NCBI GenBank assembly: GCA_007116575.1
Contig: SKIF01000054.1
Coordinates: 1-46,321 of the forward strand
Direction: 5' to 3'
Length of the DNA: 46,321 bases
DNA from: Paracoccaceae bacterium
GTDB taxonomy: Bacteria > Pseudomonadota > Alphaproteobacteria > Rhodobacterales > Rhodobacteraceae
A model generated the notes under the pieces. That model saw only the letters and a list, made by a program, of their open reading frames with translations, did no database searches and had not been told where the DNA came from. Both the position numbers and the translations under genes were made by a program. Below, piece by piece: positions 38,632 through 45,927 of the stretch (positions within the stretch are counted from its first letter, which is position 1; each line of letters starts with the position of its first letter).

Positions 38632-40353
38632 ATGACCCCGTTTGACGAATCCAGCGGCCAGTCCGGCCGCCCGGAACCACCCGCAAGCGCCCCTTGGGCG
38701 CAGGTCGGTCTGGCGCTGACACTGTTCGCCATCGATCCGGCCGGGCTGCGCGGTCTGTGGCTGCGCGCCCGCGCGGGTCCGGTGCGCGACCGCGTCCTTA
38801 CGGCGCTTGCCCCACTCGCCCCACGCAAGCTGCACCCTTTCGTCAGCGATGAGGCACTGACCGGCGGCATGGACCTGAGCGCGACCCTGACCAGCGACAC
38901 TATGCAACGCCATGCAGGTCTTCTGGCGTATCCCGGCACTCTGGCGCTCAGCATGGCCGAACGCTGCCCGCCCGGACTGGCGGTGCGGCTGGGACAGGCG
39001 CTTGACCAGCGCCCGGGGCTGAGCCTGATCGCACTTGATGAAGCCGCCGAAGAGGGCGAGGGCCTGCCATCCGCCCTTGCCGACCGTCTGGGGCTGTTTC
39101 TGGACCTCGACCAATTCGCCTGGGGCGAAACGACTGAGATCAGGCTGCAGCACCGGCTGATCGCCATGGCACAGGCGCGGCTGCGCCATATTGCGGCGGG
39201 CGAGGCGCTGCCGCGCCTCACACGCGTGGCACAGGAACTTGGTATAGACAGCCTTCGTGCCCCGCTGCTGGCGCTGGCCTGCGCGCGCGCGCAGGCTGCA
39301 TGGCGCGGGGGCGAGCGGATCGAAGAGGCGGATATGGAGGTCGCCGTTGCCCTGACCCTTGCCCAGCGCGCCACACGGATACCCGAAGAGGCCCCGCCTC
39401 CTGGCGAGCCCCCGGAGGACCCCCCCCCGGACCCTCGGGAGCAGGAGTCCGACCGCGAAAACTCCCCGCTCGATCTGCCCGACGAGATGCTTGTCGAGGC
39501 CGCCCGCACGGCCCTGCCGCCCGGCCTGCTGGCCCAGCTTCAGACCGCGCGGGCCGCGCGCGCGTCGCGGGGGGCGTCAGGGGCGGGGGCTGCTCGCAAA
39601 TCCATGCGGCGCGGGCGGCCCATGCCGGCACGCACAGGCAAACCGGGCACGAGCGCGCGGGTCGATGTGATCGCCACGCTGCGACAGGCCGCGCCCTGGC
39701 AGAAGCTTCGCCGCGCCATGCTGCCCGCCGCCAACCCCGACCGGTTGCTGCTGATGCCCTCTGATATCCGCATCAAGCGCTATCAGGACCAGACCGACCG
39801 TGTGCTGATCTTTGTGGTCGATGCCTCTGGTTCTGCTGCGCTTGCTCGACTGGCCGAGGCCAAGGGAGCGGTCGAGCTGATGCTGGCGGAAGCCTATTCC
39901 AAGCGCGACCATGTCGCCCTTGTCACGTTTCGGGGCGAAAAGGCCGATCTCAGTCTGCCCCCCACACGCTCGCTGGTTCAGACCAAGCGACGGCTGGCCG
40001 GTCTGCCGGGGGGTGGGGCGACTCCACTTCCCAGCGCGCTGCAGGTGGCGCTTGCCACTGCCGAACTGGCGCGTGGGCATGGCATGACGCCAACGCTCGC
40101 TCTGTTGACCGACGGGCGCGGGAATATCGCGCTCGACCGCAGCGCCAATCGGGCGCAGGCCACACAAGAGTCCGCTCAACTGGCCCGTGCCATCGCCGGC
40201 AAGGGTATCGCATCGTTGGTGATCGACACCAGCCTGCGCCCGAAACCGCCGCTCGCCGAACTGGCGACGCAGATGAACGCAACCCTGATCGCGCTTCCCC
40301 GCGCGGATGCACGCACGCTCTCGGCGACGCTTCGCACAGCCATAGGAGGCTGA
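38632..40353 (+). CDS. bchD: magnesium chelatase subunit BchD
   Basis: A 573-residue protein with a degenerate AAA+ domain (LTLFAIDPAGLRGLWLRARAGPVRDR near the start), an acidic proline-rich linker (EEAPPPGEPPEDPPPDPRE, then E/D-rich), and a C-terminal von Willebrand factor A domain. The metal-site motif DASGS starts at D397, with further parts LVTFRG and LLTDGRGN. BchD bridges BchI and BchH. The frame is open back to a GTG at 38539, right after the bchI stop; I prefer ATG at 38632 because the family-like sequence begins there. Neither has a clear ribosome-binding site. Confidence 0.92.
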   Translation: MTPFDESSGQSGRPEPPASAPWAQVGLALTLFAIDPAGLRGLWLRARAGPVRDRVLTALAPLAPRKLHPFVSDEALTGGMDLSATLTSDTMQRHAGLLAYPGTLALSMAERCPPGLAVRLGQALDQRPGLSLIALDEAAEEGEGLPSALADRLGLFLDLDQFAWGETTEIRLQHRLIAMAQARLRHIAAGEALPRLTRVAQELGIDSLRAPLLALACARAQAAWRGGERIEEADMEVAVALTLAQRATRIPEEAPPPGEPPEDPPPDPREQESDRENSPLDLPDEMLVEAARTALPPGLLAQLQTARAARASRGASGAGAARKSMRRGRPMPARTGKPGTSARVDVIATLRQAAPWQKLRRAMLPAANPDRLLLMPSDIRIKRYQDQTDRVLIFVVDASGSAALARLAEAKGAVELMLAEAYSKRDHVALVTFRGEKADLSLPPTRSLVQTKRRLAGLPGGGATPLPSALQVALATAELARGHGMTPTLALLTDGRGNIALDRSANRAQATQESAQLARAIAGKGIASLVIDTSLRPKPPLAELATQMNATLIALPRADARTLSATLRTAIGG

Positions 40354-40356
40354 GCG

Positions 40357-41253
40357 ATGAACGATCTGCCCCCGGACTGGCCGATGCGCGAGACCTCCCG
40401 GATCATCCGCTGTCGGCCACATGAATGGCATGTGCAGGTCATGGGTGAAGGCCCGGATGTGTTGCTTTTGCACGGTGCCGGAGCCTCGGCGCACAGTTTC
40501 CACCGCCTGATGCCGCACCTGCCCGGATGCCGGTTGATTGCCCCTGATCTGCCGGGACAGGGCTTTACCCGTGCCGGAGGATTGTTGCGGCTGGGCCTGG
40601 ACGAGATGGCCGATGACCTGACAGCACTTTGCACCGATCAGGGCTGGCGGCCTGCTGCGATCATAGGGCATTCTGCGGGCGGCGCGATTGCGCTGCGCAT
40701 GGCCGAGATTATGCCGCATGGCCCCAATGCCGTGGTGGGACTCAATGCTGCACTGGGGCCGTTTGACGGGTTTGCCGGCTGGCTGTTCCCCAAACTCGCC
40801 CGCGCCATGGCGTCGAGCCCCTTCGCGGCGGCTGTCGTCACGCGCCTGTCTTCAAGGCGGCAGCAAGTCGAGCGTCTGCTGGTCGGCATGGGTTCGCAGA
40901 TCGACGCGGCGGGGATCGATGCCTATCATCACCTGGTCAGTCGCACACCGCATATCGAGGGCACGCTGGGCATGATGGCGCAATGGCAGTTGGAACCCTT
41001 GCTGGAGCGTCTGCCCATGATCACTGTGCCCGTGCTTCTGATCGGGGCAACGCAGGACCACGCCGTGCCACCCTCGGTTTCGCTGCAGGCAGCGCGTCTG
41101 TTGCCGCGCGGAGACTATGCCGAGATGTCGGGTTACGGGCATCTGGTGCATGAAGAGGCCGCCGAGGCAACGGCGTCCCTGATTTTACCCTTTCTGGCTG
41201 ACCGTAAGGCCGTGCTGCCCGAAGCACCTAGCAAGCAGACGCCGCACCGCTGA
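40357..41253 (+). CDS. bchO: magnesium chelatase accessory alpha/beta hydrolase BchO
   Basis: A 298-residue alpha/beta-hydrolase fold protein. The oxyanion stretch LLLHGAGASAHSF (37-49), the nucleophile elbow IGHSAGG (S106) and a late Asp/His pair (GATQDHAVP; GYGHLVHEE) complete the triad. BchO sits behind bchD in most purple bacteria and is called a putative Mg-chelatase accessory protein, with unknown substrate. It begins 3 nt after bchD behind ATAGGAGG. It converges on crtC; a GC hairpin lies in the gap. Confidence 0.92.
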   Translation: MNDLPPDWPMRETSRIIRCRPHEWHVQVMGEGPDVLLLHGAGASAHSFHRLMPHLPGCRLIAPDLPGQGFTRAGGLLRLGLDEMADDLTALCTDQGWRPAAIIGHSAGGAIALRMAEIMPHGPNAVVGLNAALGPFDGFAGWLFPKLARAMASSPFAAAVVTRLSSRRQQVERLLVGMGSQIDAAGIDAYHHLVSRTPHIEGTLGMMAQWQLEPLLERLPMITVPVLLIGATQDHAVPPSVSLQAARLLPRGDYAEMSGYGHLVHEEAAEATASLILPFLADRKAVLPEAPSKQTPHR

Positions 41254-41272
41254 GGCATTGGCGGCCGCAAAA

Positions 41273-41320
41273 GCGCCCGCTCGGGGTGCCCGCCAACCCG
41301 CGCCTTGCGAGAGCGGGCGT
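41273..41320. terminator. GC-rich hairpin between convergent bchO and crtC
   Basis: CGCCCGCTC (41274-41282) pairs with GAGCGGGCG (41311-41319); an alternative pairing uses AGCGCCCGC (41272-41280) with GCGGGCGCT (41326-41334). The loop is long (28 nt) and there is no T-run, so it is only a weak candidate for termination. Confidence 0.35.
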
Positions 41321-41333
41321 CTGGCGCGGGCGC

Positions 41334-42182
41334 TCAGCCGCCGTCCTGGAAGCGCCAGTTTCTTCGGCGCGGCACACGCAGCGCCAGCATTGGCTTTAAC
41401 AGCGGGCTGGCGAAGCGGCGCAGGTCCAATGCCTCGTGCACGCCGACGCTCTCCTGCCCGTCAATCCGGGTACGGACGGTCGCGCGGGTGTAGAAAGGGG
41501 CGTCCAGCATGGCCAGTTCCTGACGCGGGGTAAACCCCGCATCCGCACGCGTCTCGCGCCGCACCGCCCAGAGGCTGCGCGCCATCCGGGCCTTGGGCGG
41601 GGGGGCAACGTCTTCCATCCGACCGTCTGGGTGAAATGCGAGGGCTGTGGATTGGTGCGTGCCATCGCGCAGGGTTGCGTCATAGAAACACCGTGCACCG
41701 CCCGCATGCGGGAAGCGCCCCCACGTCCAGTAGTCGAAGTCGGTCTCCAGCGCGGTCTCGCCGAAATTGGCATCAAAATAGCCATGCCCCTGCCAGCGAT
41801 GGGCCGGCGAAAGATCGACCTCGATCCGTGCAATGGGGGCGAAGGGCTGCCAGCGGTGTCTTGCGTCCGGGGTCAGGGCATGGATCTGGCCGAACAGTGC
41901 CTCGGGGTGCAGTGTGATCGTTCCGCGCACACGGCTGATCAGCGGCGGCGAGGATATTTCGTTGACTTCGATCAGCAGCCGATCACCCTCCCAACGCATT
42001 GATGAGGGGCCGACCTCGAACACATCCTCGGACTGGCGCAGCGCCGCGCGCCCCCGGTCAGTCATGGTGAACCGCCCCTTTGGACCATAGGTCGCGACAT
42101 TGATGCAGCAATGATCTTGCGGGTCGCGCCTGCCTGACCAGCGATACCAGGGCGAGAAGACCGAGCCGATAAAGCCGATCAC
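41334..42182 (-). CDS. crtC: hydroxyneurosporene synthase (carotenoid 1,2-hydratase) CrtC
   Basis: A 282-residue carotenoid hydratase adding water at C1-C2 of neurosporene and related pigments. The GTG at 42182 overlaps the crtD stop (GTGA) and gives a protein starting MIGFIGSVFSPWYRWSG, the length annotated in Rhodobacter. Conserved parts are NVATYGPKGRFTMTDRG, FDYWTWGRF and FYDATLRDG. The same frame stays open for 125 codons upstream inside crtD and the last ~25 of these (PDGYAWWYVDGVSDCG...) resemble the N-terminus of longer CrtC proteins, but I find no ATG, GTG or TTG for them. See the finding on this overlap. Confidence 0.9.
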   Translation of the reverse strand: MIGFIGSVFSPWYRWSGRRDPQDHCCINVATYGPKGRFTMTDRGRAALRQSEDVFEVGPSSMRWEGDRLLIEVNEISSPPLISRVRGTITLHPEALFGQIHALTPDARHRWQPFAPIARIEVDLSPAHRWQGHGYFDANFGETALETDFDYWTWGRFPHAGGARCFYDATLRDGTHQSTALAFHPDGRMEDVAPPPKARMARSLWAVRRETRADAGFTPRQELAMLDAPFYTRATVRTRIDGQESVGVHEALDLRRFASPLLKPMLALRVPRRRNWRFQDGG

Positions 42183-43729
42183 CGAGACGGCGTGCGTGCC
42201 ACAGTCGCTGACCCCGTCGACATACCACCAGGCATAGCCATCAGGCGCGACATGGGTACGGAAATCCGGTCGCTGAGGGCCGCTTGCGCCGCGTGGTGCC
42301 CCGATCTCAGCGCCATCGGCACGCCTGCCCCCGGATGCACCCCGCCCCCGGCCATGTAGAGCCCTGTCACTTTCGTGCGGGCCGTTGGTCGCTGGAATGT
42401 TGCGAGCGCCCCGTCCGGACTGCGCCCGTAGAGCGCACCCTGCGAGTGTGGAAACATCTGCGCGAAACTGGCGGGCGTGGTCAGGGATTGATCGCGCAGA
42501 TGCGGGGTCAGGTGCAGGCCGAACGCCTGCAGCCGCGCGAAGGGATCGGTCTTGCATGGGGCCTCCGTCTGGGAGAATGCGGTCCGCGAGGGCGGCGCGT
42601 TGAGGATGAACTGAAACCGCTCGGGGCCATCGGGCAGGCCCGTTGCGCGGTCCTGCGCACAGATATAGAGGGTGGGGTCTTCAGGGGGGTGCCCGCGCGC
42701 CAGTGGGCCGAATTCGGCGCGGGGGTCATCACCGAAGAAAACCGAATGATAGGCCAGTGCCTTGCGCCCCAGCCCTTGTTTGGCCACCTCTCCGGCAAAG
42801 GTCCAGACCTGTGCCGACAAGCTGCGCGGTCTTGGCTTCTGCGCCGGTTGCGCCTCGAGCAAGTGGGGCAGGGCCTCCGGGTCGCCATTGAAGACAACCT
42901 GCCCGCAGGCAAATTCCGTGCCGTCGGTCAGCCGCAACCCGCGCACGGCACTGCCCGAGGTCAGGACCCGCGCCACTGGCGCGCCCAGCCGCAAGCTGCC
43001 GCCTTTGCGCGCCAGCAGATCCGCCAGCGCCTGTGCCAGCCGCGCCATACCGCCGTGAACGACCCAGACCCCTGCAGCCTCGGCCTGCCAGATCAGCCCG
43101 AGCACGGCCGGTGCGCGCAGTGGATTGCCGCCCACATAGGTCGCGTAGCGCCCGAAGAGCTGGCGCAGGCGCGGCTCTGCAAACCGTGCTTGCAGCATCT
43201 GCGCCAGGCTGCGCCCGGGCCGGAGCCACGGCAGCAGGTGCAGATGAGCGAGCGCCGCGCGCGCAGCGCCCGCCGGATCGGGGCGGGCGCGGTCCATGAT
43301 CGGTGCGCGAAAGGCGTCGAAGAGAGCGCGTGTCTCAGCGTTGAAACGCAGGAAATCAGCCCGTGCGCGGCTACCAAAGACTGCGCCGATGGCTTGGGCA
43401 TTGGCCTCGGGGTCCGGCATCAGGTCCAAGCTGGTGCCGTCGCGCCAGAAATGCCGCGCCAGCACGGTCAGGCGCTGAAGCTGCAAATGCCCCTCGAGGC
43501 TCTCTCCCGCGGCAGCGAACAAGTCTTCCAGAACGGGCCGCAGAGTCAGCACAGTCGGTCCGGCATCGACCGGGCCAAGGGGCGAGTCGACCACGCGCAT
43601 CTTGCCGCCTGACCAGTCATGAGCCTCAAACACGGTTACATCGCACCCGGCGGCGGCCAGCCGGATCGCGGCTGCCAACCCGCCCATGCCTGCGCCGATG
43701 ACGGCGACCCTGTCTTTTTGCACGACCAT
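42179..43729 (-). CDS. crtD: hydroxyneurosporene (methoxyneurosporene) desaturase CrtD
   Basis: A 516-residue CrtI-family FAD desaturase that introduces the C3,4 double bond. The dinucleotide motif VAVIGAGMGGLAAAIRLAAAG is near residues 8-28; the C-terminal TGLYMAGGGVHPGAGVPMAL is intact. The tail RISVPMSRLMAMPGGMSTGS... extends about 40 residues past the usual end in a frame overlapping crtC. ATG at 43729 is preferred to a TTG at 43756 although the ribosome-binding site is weak. It is divergent from crtE and shares two PpsR operators. Confidence 0.93.
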   Translation of the reverse strand: MVVQKDRVAVIGAGMGGLAAAIRLAAAGCDVTVFEAHDWSGGKMRVVDSPLGPVDAGPTVLTLRPVLEDLFAAAGESLEGHLQLQRLTVLARHFWRDGTSLDLMPDPEANAQAIGAVFGSRARADFLRFNAETRALFDAFRAPIMDRARPDPAGAARAALAHLHLLPWLRPGRSLAQMLQARFAEPRLRQLFGRYATYVGGNPLRAPAVLGLIWQAEAAGVWVVHGGMARLAQALADLLARKGGSLRLGAPVARVLTSGSAVRGLRLTDGTEFACGQVVFNGDPEALPHLLEAQPAQKPRPRSLSAQVWTFAGEVAKQGLGRKALAYHSVFFGDDPRAEFGPLARGHPPEDPTLYICAQDRATGLPDGPERFQFILNAPPSRTAFSQTEAPCKTDPFARLQAFGLHLTPHLRDQSLTTPASFAQMFPHSQGALYGRSPDGALATFQRPTARTKVTGLYMAGGGVHPGAGVPMALRSGHHAAQAALSDRISVPMSRLMAMPGGMSTGSATVARTPSR

Positions 43730-43759
43730 GGCAACAATTCTTGACTCTTTCTGCAAAAC

Positions 43760-43777
43760 TGTCCAGTATAATTTACA
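43760..43777. promoter_or_regulatory. PpsR operator 1, crtD/crtE gap
   Basis: TGTCCAGTATAATTTACA fits TGT-N12-ACA exactly, 30 bp upstream of the crtD ATG. Confidence 0.82.
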
Positions 43778-43783
43778 CTTAGG

Positions 43784-43801
43784 TGTCTATATTGAATGAC
43801 A
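43784..43801. promoter_or_regulatory. PpsR operator 2, crtD/crtE gap
   Basis: TGTCTATATTGAATGACA fits TGT-N12-ACA exactly, 24 bp (start to start) from operator 1 and 24 bp from the crtE ATG. Confidence 0.82.
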
Positions 43802-43825
43802 CACTCGGGGAAGCAGGAGGTCGCC

Positions 43826-44695
43826 ATGGATCTGAGCAAGCGAATCGACAGGGCCATGAGCGCGGCCATAGCGCAAGCGCAGGGGCCAGCCGGTGACGCA
43901 CCCGCTCGATTGGCGGCAGCGCTGAACTATGCGGTCACGCCAGGTGGCGCACGTATCCGCCCCACGATCTGCCTGTCGGTGGCGCTGGCCTGCGGCGATG
44001 ACCGCCCGCACCTCTCGGACGCGGCGGCCATCGCGCTGGAACTCATCCATTGCGCAAGTCTCGTGCATGACGATCTGCCCGCCTTTGACGATGCCGATTT
44101 CAGGCGCGGCAAGCCGACCGTGCATCTGGCCTATTCCGAGCCGCTTGCAGTGCTGACTGGCGACAGCCTGATTATCGCGGCTTTTGACGTGCTCGCGCGT
44201 ATCCCTGAAGCTGACGCCATGCGCGCGCTGCGCCTTGTCCGGTATCTCGCGCACCATACCGGTATGCCGCATGGCATTTGCGCCGGTCAAGGTTGGGAGA
44301 GCGAGAAGACTGTCGATCTGCGCGCCTATCACCGTTCCAAAACTGCTGCGCTGTTCATGGCTGCGACCCAGATGGGCGCGCTTTCCGCAGGTCATGAGCC
44401 CGAACTATGGGAAGAACTCGGTGGGCGCCTTGGTGAGGCGTTTCAGGTCGCCGATGACCTGCGCGACGCACTCTATGACGAGTCGACCCTCGGCAAACCC
44501 GCCGGTCAGGACGTGGCCCATGCGCGCCCCTCGGCGGTCGAGGATTTGGGCGTGCAGGGCGCGATCAGGCGCTTGCATGATATCCTTGGCGGCGCGATCG
44601 CCTCAATTCCCTCGTGTCCTGGCGAGGCGCAACTGGCCCAGCTTGTGCGGCTCTATGCCGAGCGGATGACCCCGGTCGCCCCGGCCCGAGTTTAG
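43826..44695 (+). CDS. crtE: geranylgeranyl diphosphate synthase CrtE
   Basis: A 289-residue trans-prenyltransferase that elongates to C20 diphosphate, feeding both carotenoids and the bacteriochlorophyll tail. The first Asp-rich motif is DDLPAFDDADFRRGKP (82-97) and the second is FQVADDLRDALYD. The frame has an earlier ATG at 43796, but 43826 follows AGGAGG and the earlier one would lie inside the PpsR operator. crtF begins four bases after its stop. Confidence 0.95.
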   Translation: MDLSKRIDRAMSAAIAQAQGPAGDAPARLAAALNYAVTPGGARIRPTICLSVALACGDDRPHLSDAAAIALELIHCASLVHDDLPAFDDADFRRGKPTVHLAYSEPLAVLTGDSLIIAAFDVLARIPEADAMRALRLVRYLAHHTGMPHGICAGQGWESEKTVDLRAYHRSKTAALFMAATQMGALSAGHEPELWEELGGRLGEAFQVADDLRDALYDESTLGKPAGQDVAHARPSAVEDLGVQGAIRRLHDILGGAIASIPSCPGEAQLAQLVRLYAERMTPVAPARV

Positions 44696-44699
44696 CATA

Positions 44700-45803
44700 A
44701 TGGCCTTGATCGATGCCGGAGGCAGCCCGACGCGGCCCGCGGGGCTGATCAATCGGCTGGCGGCTTCGCCTGCGTTCCAGTCTTTCTGCGCCCGTGTTCC
44801 CGGTCTGCGCGGCATCGCGCGGCGCGAGGGCGCGGCGCTGTTCGATCTGATGCAGGGTTTCGTGCAAAGCCAGATGCTGATGGCGCTGGTGGAGTTGCGC
44901 GTGCTGCACTTTTTGGCGGATGGCCCCGCGAGTGCAGATCATCTTGCCGGTCGCGCGCAGGTTCCGCCTGCCCGGATGCAGATTCTGCTGCAGGCTGGGG
45001 CCGCGATGCGGCTCCTGAAGCGCCGGGGGGCGCGGTTTGCACTGGCGCGGCGCGGCGCGGCCTTTCTGTCGGTGCCCGGGCTCGAGGACATGGTGCGCCA
45101 TCACGACGTGCTCTATCGAGACCTGGCCGACCCTGTCGCCTTTATCCGCGGCGAGAGTGCTCCCGACCTCGCCCGCTTCTGGCCCTATGTCTTTGGCGCG
45201 ACCGGCCCGATGGATGCGGGAGCGACCGCCCGCTACTCGCGGCTCATGGCCGACAGCCAGACACTTGTCGCCGACGAGGCACTGGCGCATCTGTCGCTGA
45301 AAGGCGCGCGGCGGCTTCTGGATGTCGGCGGCGGGACCGGGGCGTTTCTGCGCGCCGTGCGGAAGCGCTATCCGGGGCTGAGCCTCGCGCTGTTCGACCT
45401 GCCCGATGTGGTGGCCCAGGCTGTGCTTCCGGGGGATGTTGCGCGCCATGGCGGATCATTCCGCGATGACCCGTTGCCCGAGGGCGCGGATGTGATCAGC
45501 CTAGTGCGGGTGCTCTATGATCACGCCGACGAGACCGTGGCCGCCCTGCTTGCAAAGGTACATGCCGCCCTGCCGCCGGACGGGCGCGTGCTCATTGTCG
45601 AGCCGATGTCAGGCGGCGCGGAACCCGACCCTCAGACGGACGTGTATTTCGCAGTTTACACCCTGGCCATGCAGACTGGTCGTACGCGCAGCCCCGCCGA
45701 GATCACTACACTGCTGCGTGGCGCCGGTTTCGAGGCCATTTCACGGGCCTCGGGCCGCCGCTCCTATCTCGCGCGCGTGATTTGCGCGCGCAAGTCGGGG
45801 TAG
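44700..45803 (+). CDS. crtF: hydroxyneurosporene O-methyltransferase CrtF
   Basis: A 367-residue SAM-dependent O-methyltransferase. It has an N-terminal winged-helix dimerisation part (LMQGFVQSQMLMALVELRVL, about 50-70) and a Rossmann domain with LLDVGGGTGAFLRAV (about 206-220). It methylates the C1 hydroxyl made by CrtC, giving the methoxy group of spheroidene. It follows crtE directly (4 nt gap, no overlap, weak ribosome-binding site, so probably coupled). A perfect 16-bp inverted repeat begins 11 nt after its stop. Confidence 0.94.
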   Translation: MALIDAGGSPTRPAGLINRLAASPAFQSFCARVPGLRGIARREGAALFDLMQGFVQSQMLMALVELRVLHFLADGPASADHLAGRAQVPPARMQILLQAGAAMRLLKRRGARFALARRGAAFLSVPGLEDMVRHHDVLYRDLADPVAFIRGESAPDLARFWPYVFGATGPMDAGATARYSRLMADSQTLVADEALAHLSLKGARRLLDVGGGTGAFLRAVRKRYPGLSLALFDLPDVVAQAVLPGDVARHGGSFRDDPLPEGADVISLVRVLYDHADETVAALLAKVHAALPPDGRVLIVEPMSGGAEPDPQTDVYFAVYTLAMQTGRTRSPAEITTLLRGAGFEAISRASGRRSYLARVICARKSG

Positions 45804-45814
45804 CGGAATAAAAG

Positions 45815-45852
45815 CAGTCCAGACTGTCAATTCCAGTTGACAGTCTGGACTG
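45815..45852. repeat. perfect inverted repeat containing a PpsR operator
   Basis: Arms of 16 bp (CAGTCCAGACTGTCAA and its exact complement) flank a 6-nt centre. The inner part is a perfect TGT-N12-ACA site. In RNA this would form a long hairpin directly behind crtF, so it could serve as terminator or mRNA 3' stabiliser as well as operator. No T-run follows. Confidence 0.75.
45825..45842. promoter_or_regulatory. PpsR operator 1 upstream of bchC
   Basis: TGTCAATTCCAGTTGACA is a near-perfect dyad of the PpsR class, in the centre of the inverted repeat. Confidence 0.85.
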
Positions 45853-45868
45853 TATCGCTAAAGTTACA
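45851..45868. promoter_or_regulatory. PpsR operator 2 upstream of bchC
   Basis: TGTATCGCTAAAGTTACA fits TGT-N12-ACA exactly, 26 bp (start to start) after operator 1. Confidence 0.8.
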
Positions 45869-45876
45869 CTTAAAGC

Positions 45877-45894
45877 TGTCGAGTCGGGGTGACA
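45877..45894. promoter_or_regulatory. PpsR operator 3 upstream of bchC
   Basis: TGTCGAGTCGGGGTGACA fits TGT-N12-ACA exactly, again 26 bp after the previous one and 33 bp before the bchC GTG. Confidence 0.78.
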
Positions 45895-45927
45895 CCACCC
45901 TGACCCGCTGCAGCGCAGGAGGGACCC

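Noticed and set aside
42182-42557. CrtC start at the far upstream start codon of the long open frame (407 residues)
   Set aside because: Most of the extension (SRSxxAAGVRPAP...-type) is low-complexity shadow of crtD; only the last ~25 residues look CrtC-like, handled as a finding.
42284-43612. 442-codon plus-strand open frame opposite crtD
   Set aside because: Antisense shadow; crtD has complete FAD motifs on the minus strand.
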